From NCBI GenBank assembly GCA_036506155.1, contig DASXSF010000039.1, forward strand, positions 26,399 through 90,398: 64,000 nt of DNA, written 5' to 3'. Position 1 is the stretch's first letter. Every line of letters begins with the position of its first letter. Position numbers and translations under genes: made by a program. The DNA is from DASXRA01 sp036506155. Lineage in GTDB: Bacteria > Actinomycetota > Actinomycetes > Mycobacteriales > Jatrophihabitantaceae. Positions 1 through 7,574 of the stretch are shown here, one piece after another. The notes beneath the pieces are model-generated. The model made no database searches. It worked only from the letters and a program-made list of their open reading frames with translations, and was not told the DNA's origin.

Positions 1-837
1 GGCCTTCCGGACGTACCCGCGCAGCGCAGCCGGCCGGCGATCAAAGGCGTGGTGCCGGGTATCGGGCTGGACGACAAGGTCGTCCTCTGGGCCGGCGGTG
101 TCTACAACTGGTTCGACCCGCTGACGCTGATCCGGGCCGTCGACCTGATGCAGGTGGACCACGCCGACGTCCGGCTCTTCTTCATCGGCATGACGCACCC
201 GAATCCGGATGTGCCTGCCATGCTCATGGCGACCCGGGCCAGGCAGCTGTCCGACGAACTCGGCCTCACCGACAAGCACGTGTTCTTCAACGACGGCTGG
301 GTTGCCTACGACGAGCGGCAGAACTACTTGCTCGACGCGGACGTTGGGGTCAGTACGCACCTCGACCACGTCGAGACGACGTTTTCATTCCGTACCCGCA
401 TCCTCGACTACATCTGGGCCGGGCTGCCGATCGTCGCGACCGGTGGCGACACGTTCGGGACATTCATCGAGCGTGAGGGGCTAGGGGTGCAGGTTGCCGA
501 AGGGGACGTCGACGCGCTTGCTGCGGCCTTGACCAGGACGCTCTACGACACCGGGTTCGCCGAACTGTGCCGGACCAACGTGGCTCGCATCCGCCCCACA
601 CTCACGTGGAGCCGAGCGCTGGCGCCACTTGTCGACTTCTGCGAGCGGCCGGCCCGGGCGCCGGACGCCGCATCCGATGCGCGGCGGTTCGTCCGGCGTC
701 CCGTCATGCCCGCCAATCCGCTCCTGCGGGCCGCGAATCGGGCCGCCACGCTGCTCCGGCAGGGCGGCATGGGTCTGCTGGCAGCACGCCTGGCCGCCCG
801 GTCTCGCCGAGTCATGCGCGAACGGCGCGGCGGCTGA
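1..837 (+). CDS. Glycosyltransferase family 4, C-terminal part (5' truncated by window edge)
   Basis: The reading frame is open from base 1, so the true start lies upstream and only the C-terminal GT-B half is visible. It shows the GT4 donor-binding region: YNWFDPL, then a stretch containing ERQNYLLDADVGVSTH, then FRTRILDY.WAGLP, where a glutamate or aspartate normally contacts the nucleotide sugar. By eye more than half of the residues match the C-terminal third of the bifunctional glycosyltransferase at 5051-7567, including the shared tail motif RAPDAA. The missing part is therefore probably also a GT2-GT4 fusion. Its stop abuts the stop of the convergent GT2 gene. Cytosolic sugar transfer onto a growing surface glycan is inferred from the neighbouring exporter. 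Confidence 0.85.
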   Translation, partial: GLPDVPAQRSRPAIKGVVPGIGLDDKVVLWAGGVYNWFDPLTLIRAVDLMQVDHADVRLFFIGMTHPNPDVPAMLMATRARQLSDELGLTDKHVFFNDGWVAYDERQNYLLDADVGVSTHLDHVETTFSFRTRILDYIWAGLPIVATGGDTFGTFIEREGLGVQVAEGDVDALAAALTRTLYDTGFAELCRTNVARIRPTLTWSRALAPLVDFCERPARAPDAASDARRFVRRPVMPANPLLRAANRAATLLRQGGMGLLAARLAARSRRVMRERRGG

Positions 838-1833
838 CTACGGCGCGTCGACGCCCAGCCACTTCCGGCAGAACGTCCGCCGCGAAACGACGGCCGCCCG
901 GCCGATGCGCCGCCGCTCCCGCACGCGGCGGGGCAGCTGGCGCGTAACGGCCGACAGTACGTGCAGCCGATGTCGGAGCCGTCCCGTGTGCCCGCTCCGG
1001 CGCCGGACCAGCCCGATCGCCGTCACGGCGATGAACCGCAGCAGCGCCGCGACCACCACGGAGGCCGGCGCGTTGCGTATCAGCATCAGCAGCTGGTTGC
1101 GCTGGTTGTAGAACGCGAACGCCGCTGAAGCCTGGTCCGTACTCGCGGAATGCTGGTGGTGGACGACCGCGTCGGGCACGTAGCGGATCCGCCGCCCTGC
1201 GGTGCCCAGCCGCCAGGACAGGTCGGTGTCCTCGTAGTACAGGAAGAACGTGGGGTCGAAGCCACCCACCCGTCGGGCGTCGTCGACACGCAGTACCGCT
1301 GCGCCGCCGCAGAATGCCGCGACGTCGACCGGTTCGTCGTAAGGTGGCCCGTCCGGCGCGCCGTATCCGCGGTCGTAGCCGACCCCCCATCGGTTCAGTG
1401 CGCCGCCGGCGTTGTTCACCCGGCCGTCCTCGGCCAGCAGCAGCCGGCTGGTGACAGCGGCCAGCGACGGGTCGGCATCCAGGTGCTCGATCAGGGCGGA
1501 AAGCCATCCGGGATCGGCGACGGCGTCGTTGTTGAGGAACGCCGCGTACGGCGTCGAGGTGGCATCCAGGCCGGACTGCGCGCCACCGGCGAACCCTGTG
1601 TTCGAGTCAAGCCTGACCACACACGCCTCGGGATAGCGTGTTGCGAGCAGCTCGGCGGTCCCGTCTGCGGACGCGTTGTCCACTACGAGAACGCGGTGTG
1701 GCTGGGTCTGTACGCGCAGTGAGTCGAGGCAGGCGGGGAGCAGATGGGCCCCGTTCCACGTCACGACGACGACCGTCACGCGGGGCTGCGACGCGGTCGG
1801 CGTGGCCACCCGTGGCGCCTCGGATGTAGACAT
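838..1833 (-). CDS. GT2 family glycosyltransferase (rhamnosyltransferase-like)
   Basis: 331 residues. The GT-A fold is evident: VTVVVVTWNG at about 19-28, the nucleotide-binding VVDNASADGT, then NTGFAGG and the metal-binding FLNNDA. The acceptor-side motif GGFDPTFFLYYEDTDL is typical of WbbL/RfbN-like enzymes that move rhamnose or related dTDP sugars. The ATG at 1833 has AGGGGGC about 9 nt upstream. It is related to the N-terminal half of the fusion enzyme at 5051. It is convergent with the truncated GT4 gene and divergent from the methyltransferase at 1901. The sugar and linkage cannot be read from sequence. Confidence 0.88.
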   Translation of the reverse strand: MSTSEAPRVATPTASQPRVTVVVVTWNGAHLLPACLDSLRVQTQPHRVLVVDNASADGTAELLATRYPEACVVRLDSNTGFAGGAQSGLDATSTPYAAFLNNDAVADPGWLSALIEHLDADPSLAAVTSRLLLAEDGRVNNAGGALNRWGVGYDRGYGAPDGPPYDEPVDVAAFCGGAAVLRVDDARRVGGFDPTFFLYYEDTDLSWRLGTAGRRIRYVPDAVVHHQHSASTDQASAAFAFYNQRNQLLMLIRNAPASVVVAALLRFIAVTAIGLVRRRSGHTGRLRHRLHVLSAVTRQLPRRVRERRRIGRAAVVSRRTFCRKWLGVDAP

Positions 1834-1900
1834 GGGAGCAGCCCCCTATAGTTGCGAACTTATCAGCCGGGAGAGAACCGGGAGAGAAAGAGGACGTCCA

Positions 1901-2896
1901 GTGGCGCTGTCCAAGTACGACATCGAGGTCGATCTCGCCAATCGACAGGGCACGAGCCACGCGTTACTCGTCGAGATGGTCGGGGCGAACAAACGCGTGC
2001 TCGATGCGGGTTGTGACACGGGCTACCTCGGCGAGGCGCTGGGCGCATTCGGCAACCAGACGTCCGGTGTCGAGATCAACCCGGTTACTGCCGAGGAAGC
2101 ACGCCACAAGCTCGCCCGCGTCGCGGTCGGGGATCTCGAGAACACCGACCTCGTCGAGGTGTTCGGTCGCGCCTCGTTCGATGTCGTGGTGTTCGGCGAT
2201 GTCCTGGAGCATCTGCGCGATCCGCTTTCGGTGTTGCGCCAGGCCCGGCCGCTACTTGCTTCCGGTGGCAGTGTCCTGATCTCGACGCCGAACATCGCGC
2301 ACGGCGATGTGCGGCTCGCACTGCTGAACGGTCAGTTCAACTACACGAAGCTCGGCATCCTGGACGAGACGCATACCCGCTTCTTCACACGGACGTCGTT
2401 GGTCGACTTCCTGCACGATGCGGGGTTCGTTCTGGTCGAGCTGCGGCGCACGAAGGCCGAGCTGTTCAGCACCGAAGTGGGCGTGCGCGCCGAGGACTTC
2501 GACGCGTCCGTGGTGGAGGCGGTGCGGGCCGATCCGGAAGCCACCACGTACCAGTTCGTGGTCCGTGCGGTGCCCGACGACGCGACGACCATTGCTTCGC
2601 AGCAGGCGTTGCGAATCGACGAGGTCGAGCAGCAGCTCGCCGACCTAACCGGCCGCGTCGACGACCTGACTCGAGCCAACGAGCAGCTGACTCGAGCCAA
2701 CGACCAGCTCGCGGCAGAGCGGGAGGAGCTGGCCCGCCGGATCGACGAGACTCAGCGTGTGGCTGCGAGCGAACTGGGCCGGGGCGCCCAGGAGCGTGAC
2801 CGGCTCGCCGCCGAGCTGACGGCGATCCACCAGACGAAGGTCATGCGGGCAACGGCCTGGGCGCGGAGCGTCTACAGCAGGCTGCGCGCGCTCTGA
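1901..2896 (+). CDS. SAM-dependent class I methyltransferase with C-terminal coiled coil
   Basis: 331 residues from GTG at 1901, chosen because purine-rich AGAGAAAGAGG precedes it and the fold begins directly after it; the longer open frame upstream overlaps the divergent GT2 gene. Motif I is VLDAGCDTGYLG, followed by the acidic GVEIN and by VVVFGDVLEHLRDP (post-motif II). After residue about 235 the chain is a heptad-rich coiled coil with the repeat LTRANEQLTRANDQLA. Similar methyltransferase plus coiled-coil proteins occur in O-antigen ABC-exporter clusters, where terminal methylation and a coiled-coil ruler can set chain length; that role is inferred here. The ABC permease follows 37 bp downstream. 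Confidence 0.85.
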   Translation: MALSKYDIEVDLANRQGTSHALLVEMVGANKRVLDAGCDTGYLGEALGAFGNQTSGVEINPVTAEEARHKLARVAVGDLENTDLVEVFGRASFDVVVFGDVLEHLRDPLSVLRQARPLLASGGSVLISTPNIAHGDVRLALLNGQFNYTKLGILDETHTRFFTRTSLVDFLHDAGFVLVELRRTKAELFSTEVGVRAEDFDASVVEAVRADPEATTYQFVVRAVPDDATTIASQQALRIDEVEQQLADLTGRVDDLTRANEQLTRANDQLAAEREELARRIDETQRVAASELGRGAQERDRLAAELTAIHQTKVMRATAWARSVYSRLRAL

Positions 2897-2919
2897 CGAG
2901 CGTGCGGATGGGTGCCGGA

Positions 2920-2925
2920 TAGACT
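2920..2925 (+). promoter_or_regulatory. -10 box TAGACT for leaderless wzm-like gene
   Basis: TAGACT fits the actinobacterial TANNNT -10 consensus and ends 8 nt before the GTG at 2934. There is no Shine-Dalgarno sequence, so the transcript probably starts at or next to the start codon. Confidence 0.5.
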
Positions 2926-2933
2926 CATCCGTC

Positions 2934-3788
2934 GTGAAAGGACCACTCGAGACGGCGCCGTCTCGGCCCAAGGAGGGCGCCGCGACCGCCCTGGCCAGGC
3001 TCGGCTCGTCGCGCGATCTGCTCCTGAATCTCACGCTGCGCGAGATCCGCGGCAAGTACAAGCGCACTGTCCTCGGTCAGGCCTGGTCGTTGCTGAACCC
3101 CATCGCGCAGATGGTGACCTACTCCATCGTCTTCTCGTTGCTGTTGCGCGCGCAGCCGGCGCCTGGGAACCCGTCGGGCCTGGACGTGTTCGCGCTGTGG
3201 CTGTCTGCGGGACTGCTGCCATGGCTGTTCTTCCAGAACGTCGTGATGTCAGGTATGGGAGTATTAGTCGGGAACTCGAACTTGATCAAGAAGGTGTACT
3301 TTCCGCGGGAGACGCTCGTCATCTCGAACGCGGCATCGTGGCTGTTCACGTTCTCGATCGAGATGACTGTGCTGACCGTCGCCGTGCTGATCTTCGGGGG
3401 CAGCCCGTTGTTGTACCTGCCGGCCACGATCTTCTTCATGATCGTCCTGGCGGCGTTCGGTCTCGGCGTCTCTTTCGTGCTCGCCGTGTCGAACGTCTAC
3501 TTTCGCGACACCCAGCACTTTATCGGCATTCTCATGCAAGTGTGGTTCTACGCGACTCCGATCGTCTACCCGATCTCTCTCGTCGCCGAGCATCATCACA
3601 ACCTGCTCGCGATCTACCGACTCAATCCTCTCGAGCGGTTCACGGAGGTATTCCGGAACACGATGTACGACGGACGTTGGCCAACCCTGTCGAATACGCT
3701 CTATCTCGTGCTGGTCTCCGCCGCCGCCCTCGCGCTCGGCTACGTCGTCTTCAAGCGCTACGAGGGCCGCTTGGCCGAGGAGCTGTAG
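2934..3788 (+). CDS. ABC-2 type polysaccharide exporter permease (Wzm-like)
   Basis: 284 residues with about six membrane segments. The N-terminal cytosolic part contains LLLNLTLREIRGKYKRTVLG, the typical opening of Wzm/TagG permeases, followed by SLLNPIAQM. It forms the transmembrane half of an ABC exporter that moves a lipid-linked glycan across the cytoplasmic membrane. The ATPase gene starts 2 bp after its stop, so the two are almost certainly co-translated. The GTG start appears leaderless. The substrate is presumably made by the surrounding glycosyltransferases. Confidence 0.92.
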   Translation: MKGPLETAPSRPKEGAATALARLGSSRDLLLNLTLREIRGKYKRTVLGQAWSLLNPIAQMVTYSIVFSLLLRAQPAPGNPSGLDVFALWLSAGLLPWLFFQNVVMSGMGVLVGNSNLIKKVYFPRETLVISNAASWLFTFSIEMTVLTVAVLIFGGSPLLYLPATIFFMIVLAAFGLGVSFVLAVSNVYFRDTQHFIGILMQVWFYATPIVYPISLVAEHHHNLLAIYRLNPLERFTEVFRNTMYDGRWPTLSNTLYLVLVSAAALALGYVVFKRYEGRLAEEL

Positions 3789-3790
3789 CG

Positions 3791-5032
3791 GTGGGCGACG
3801 TCGCGGTCAACATCGAAGGAGTGTCCAAGCGGTTTCGTCTGTATCGCGAACGCAACCAGTCGCTCAAGGCGGCAATCATGCGCGGGCGCCGTGCGGCCTA
3901 CGAGGAGTTCTGGGCTCTGAAGGACGTGTCGTTCGAGATCCCGCAGGGCTCGACATTCGGGATCATCGGCGAGAACGGCTCGGGCAAGTCGACCTTGCTG
4001 AACTGCGTCGCCAAGATCCTGCGACCGGACAAGGGATCGGTCACCACGCACGGCTCGATCGGCGCACTGCTCGAACTCGGCTCCGGCTTCCACCCGGAAC
4101 TGTCCGGCCGCGAGAACGTCTATCTCAACGGCTCGATCCTCGGTATGAAGAAGGCCGAGATCGCACGCAGATTCGATGAGATCGTCGACTTCTCCGGAAT
4201 CGAAGAGTTCATCGACCAGCCCGTCAAGAATTACTCATCCGGAATGTACGTCCGCCTCGGATTCTCGGTGGCGATCAACCTCGACCCGGATATCCTGCTG
4301 GTCGACGAGGTCCTCGCCGTTGGCGACGTGTCGTTCCAAGACAAATGCATGGAGAAATTCGCGGACTTCCGGCGGGCGGGCAAGACGGTGGTCGTCGTCA
4401 GCCATGCCATGGGCTCGCTGCGGACCTTGTGCGACGACGTCGCGTGGCTGAAGCATGGCGAGCTCGTCGAGGTCGGTGCCGCGAACGACGTGGTCGACAC
4501 CTATGTCGACGAAGCTCACGTCGAGCGCGAGACGCTGACGACCGGTGGGTCCCGCTGGGGGAGCGGCGAGGTCCGGATCGTCGGCGTCGAACTGCTCGAT
4601 GCTGAGGCGACGCCGACGACATGTGTACGTACCGGCGACTCGGTTGCGGTACGGGTTCGCTACCACGCCTCCGAACGGATCGAGCGTCCCATATTCGGAC
4701 TGGCGCTGGAGAACCTGGAAGGCGTCTATGTGTGGGCGCACCACTCGCGCGACGGTGGGTTCGTCCCGGACTTCATTGAGCGCGACGGCGCTGTCGAGCT
4801 ACGCATACCGTCGCTGATGCTGCAGCCCGGTACCTTCGATCTGCTGGCCTCCATCGTCGACTACACCGCGACGCACACGTTCGACTTCCTTAGGCACTGC
4901 CTGAGATTCGACGTCGAAGCCGGTACGCCACGCGAGTCCGGTGGCATTGTCGCGCTGGGCGGCACCTGGTCGGCTGCCGCCGATGCGGCGGCCGAGCTGC
5001 CGCAACCAGGACGGATCGGTTCCCGCACCTGA
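3791..5032 (+). CDS. Polysaccharide ABC exporter ATPase with C-terminal glycan-binding domain (Wzt-like)
   Basis: 413 residues from GTG at 3791, 2 bp after the permease stop. The ABC ATPase domain (about 1-240) has Walker A GENGSGKST, signature NYSSGMYVRLGF, Walker B DILLVDEVLAVGD and a switch histidine in VVVSHAMG. Residues about 255-395 form a separate beta-rich domain (DSVAVRVRY, FGLALENLEGVYVW, FDLLASIVDY) matching the Wzt C-terminal carbohydrate-binding fold. In Wzt-C systems that domain recognises the modified non-reducing end before export. This argues for end-capping of the exported glycan, perhaps by the methyltransferases at 1901 or 17092. Confidence 0.92.
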   Translation: MGDVAVNIEGVSKRFRLYRERNQSLKAAIMRGRRAAYEEFWALKDVSFEIPQGSTFGIIGENGSGKSTLLNCVAKILRPDKGSVTTHGSIGALLELGSGFHPELSGRENVYLNGSILGMKKAEIARRFDEIVDFSGIEEFIDQPVKNYSSGMYVRLGFSVAINLDPDILLVDEVLAVGDVSFQDKCMEKFADFRRAGKTVVVVSHAMGSLRTLCDDVAWLKHGELVEVGAANDVVDTYVDEAHVERETLTTGGSRWGSGEVRIVGVELLDAEATPTTCVRTGDSVAVRVRYHASERIERPIFGLALENLEGVYVWAHHSRDGGFVPDFIERDGAVELRIPSLMLQPGTFDLLASIVDYTATHTFDFLRHCLRFDVEAGTPRESGGIVALGGTWSAAADAAAELPQPGRIGSRT

Positions 5033-5050
5033 TGAGAGACTTGAGGTGAA

Positions 5051-7567
5051 ATGCCAGCACAGTCCCGGCCGAGCGAGAGGCAGCACAGGGTGAGCCGAGC
5101 AGAGGCAGGCGCCGTCTCCGTTGTGATCGTGAACTATCGCGGTGCCGACGACACGATCGACTGCGTCTCCGGTCTGCGCGCGCTCGACTGGCCGGCGGAT
5201 CGACTGCAAATCATCGTTGTCGACAACGCATCCGGCGACGGCAGCGTGGCGCGCCTGCGCGCCGGCCTTCCCGAGGACGTGCGGATCATCGAGTCCCACG
5301 TCAACGGCGGATTCACGGCGGGGTGCAACCTCGGCGCGGCACAGAGTACCGGCGAATATCTCGCGTTCATCAACAATGACGCCCGCCCGGATCCTGGTTG
5401 GCTGGCGGCGGCCGTCTCGGCGCTGAAGAAGGACGCCGCGGTCGGCTGCGTTGCCAGCAAGGTGCTGGACTGGGACGGCGTCAACGTTGATTTCGTCGAC
5501 GCCGCACTTGCCTGGTACGGGATGGGCTACAAGCCCGGCGCCGGCGCGCCGTATGCCGGTGACCATGAGCAGGGTGCCGACGTCCTCTTCGCAACCGGAT
5601 CCGGGATGGTGACCCGGCGTGAGCTGTTCACAAGCGTCGGCGGCTTCGACGAGCGGTATTTCATGTTCTACGAGGACGTCGACTACGGCTGGCGGCTGAA
5701 TCTGCTCGGCCACCGGGTCCGCTACGTTCCGGACTCCGTCGTCTATCACAAGCATCACGCGAGCATGAAGAGCTACGGCGCCTTCCGAGAGTGGTTCCTG
5801 CTGGAACGCAATGCGCTGATGACGCTCTACAAGAACGCGAGCGAGGAGATGCTGGCACGTGTCTTCCCGCCGGCCATGGCGCTGTCCGTTCGACGTGGCC
5901 TCGCTGTCGGCGGCGTGGACGTGTCCGTGTTGGACCTGCAGCACGGTGGTGGACACGACGAGAGCGATCAGGTCACGGTAACGAAGCAGAGCCTCACCGG
6001 TGCATACGCCGTCGACGCGTTCATCGACAATCTGCCGAGCCTCGAGACGACGCGAAGCGACCTCCAGGCGCAGCGGGTCCGCTCAGATCGTGAGCTCGTG
6101 CCGCTGTTCGGCAAGGCGATCGAGCCGGCCATCGCCCAGCCACGCTACCTGGCGGGTCATCAGGCACTCGTCGACGCGTTCGGCATCGAAAAACTGTTCC
6201 AGGCGCGGCGCAACGTGCTGGTAGTGACCGGAGATCCACTGAGCTCCCGAATGGCCGGACCCGCGATCCGCGCTTTCCATATTGCCGAGACGTTGGCGAC
6301 CGAGCACGACCTTCGCCTCTACTCGACCACGTCGTGCGCAATAGATGATCCGCGATTCGTGTGCGGTTCCGCGCGCCTGGCCGAGCTGCCCAAGCAGGTG
6401 GCGTGGGCCGATGTCGTGATCTTCCAAGGCTTCCTGCTGGAGCAGGCACCGTGGATCGCCGACACCAACAAGATCATCGTCGTCGATCTCTACGATCCCA
6501 TCCACATCGAGCAACTCGAACAGACCCGCGGCGAAGAGCCGGTTGCGCGCACCCGCCACGTCGCCTCGACGACCGAGGCGCTCAACCGACAATTGTCCCG
6601 GGGAGACTTCTTCCTCTGCGCTTCGGAACGGCAGCGGGACTTCTGGTTGGGTCAGCTCGCCGCGATGGGTCGGCTCAATCCGCGAACATACGACGCGGAC
6701 TCGACGTTGGAGTCGCTCGTTGCCGTCGTGCCGTTCGGCCTTCCGGACACGACGCCCGTGCGCACCGCCGGCGCGATCAGAAATCGCATTCCTGGAATCG
6801 GCAGCGACGACAAAATCATCTTGTGGGGCGGAGGAATCTACAACTGGTTCGATCCGCTTTCCCTGATTCGTGCGGTCGCGCAGCTGGTGGAGCGCCATGC
6901 GAACGTGCGGCTGTTCTTCCTCGGCGGTAAGCATCCCAACCCAGCTGTTCCCGCCATGCGGGTTGCCGCTGAGGCGCGCGCGCTGTCGGATCTGTTGGGC
7001 CTGACCGACAAGTTCGTGTTCTTCAACGAGGGATGGGTCGACTACAGCGAGCGGCAGAACTATCTGCTCGATGCGGACGTCGGCGTGAGCACGCATTTCC
7101 ATCACCTCGAGACGACATTCGCCTTCCGCACCCGCATCCTCGACTACCTTTGGGCGGGACTGCCGATGGTCGTGACGGCGGGCGACGCCTTCGGCAGCTT
7201 GGTCGCCAACGAGGGACTCGGCGTCCGGGTCGATGAGCGCGACGTGCCGGCGCTCGTGGCAGCTCTCGAACGGTGCCTGTTCGACGACGAGTTCGCGGCC
7301 CAATGTCGGGCCAACGTCGAGCGCGTGCGCCCGCAGTTCACGTGGTCGCGAACGTTGACACCGCTTGTGGAGTTCTGCCGTAACCCGATGCGTGCGCCGG
7401 ACGCCGCCACCGTGACCAGGCTGGCCACCGGCCACTATCGTCGGTCCGGCCCATCGAGTGCCGTCGCGCGCAATGTGGCATACGCCAGGACTCGTTATCG
7501 CGAAGGCGGCATCAAGCTTGTCGTGGAGCGCGGTGTGCGGAAGGCAAGGCGCCTGCTCGCCCGATGA
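5051..7567 (+). CDS. Bifunctional GT2-GT4 glycosyltransferase
   Basis: 838 residues. The ATG at 5051 has GAGGTGAA just upstream. Residues about 18-275 are a GT2 domain (VVIVNYRG, VVDNASGDGS, AFINNDARPDPGW, GGFDERYFMFYEDVDYGWR). A linker of about 100 residues leads to a GT4 GT-B domain from about 380 to 800 (NVLVVTGDPLSSRMAGPA, YNWFDPLSLIRA, ERQNYLLDADVGVSTH, FRTRILDYLWAGLP). Two transferase modules in one chain next to a Wzm/Wzt exporter suggest a polymerase that alternates two sugars; this is inference. The C-terminal half is a paralogue of the fragment at 1-837, so the exporter genes are flanked by two related enzymes. Confidence 0.9.
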   Translation: MPAQSRPSERQHRVSRAEAGAVSVVIVNYRGADDTIDCVSGLRALDWPADRLQIIVVDNASGDGSVARLRAGLPEDVRIIESHVNGGFTAGCNLGAAQSTGEYLAFINNDARPDPGWLAAAVSALKKDAAVGCVASKVLDWDGVNVDFVDAALAWYGMGYKPGAGAPYAGDHEQGADVLFATGSGMVTRRELFTSVGGFDERYFMFYEDVDYGWRLNLLGHRVRYVPDSVVYHKHHASMKSYGAFREWFLLERNALMTLYKNASEEMLARVFPPAMALSVRRGLAVGGVDVSVLDLQHGGGHDESDQVTVTKQSLTGAYAVDAFIDNLPSLETTRSDLQAQRVRSDRELVPLFGKAIEPAIAQPRYLAGHQALVDAFGIEKLFQARRNVLVVTGDPLSSRMAGPAIRAFHIAETLATEHDLRLYSTTSCAIDDPRFVCGSARLAELPKQVAWADVVIFQGFLLEQAPWIADTNKIIVVDLYDPIHIEQLEQTRGEEPVARTRHVASTTEALNRQLSRGDFFLCASERQRDFWLGQLAAMGRLNPRTYDADSTLESLVAVVPFGLPDTTPVRTAGAIRNRIPGIGSDDKIILWGGGIYNWFDPLSLIRAVAQLVERHANVRLFFLGGKHPNPAVPAMRVAAEARALSDLLGLTDKFVFFNEGWVDYSERQNYLLDADVGVSTHFHHLETTFAFRTRILDYLWAGLPMVVTAGDAFGSLVANEGLGVRVDERDVPALVAALERCLFDDEFAAQCRANVERVRPQFTWSRTLTPLVEFCRNPMRAPDAATVTRLATGHYRRSGPSSAVARNVAYARTRYREGGIKLVVERGVRKARRLLAR

Positions 7568-7574
7568 CGGGGCC

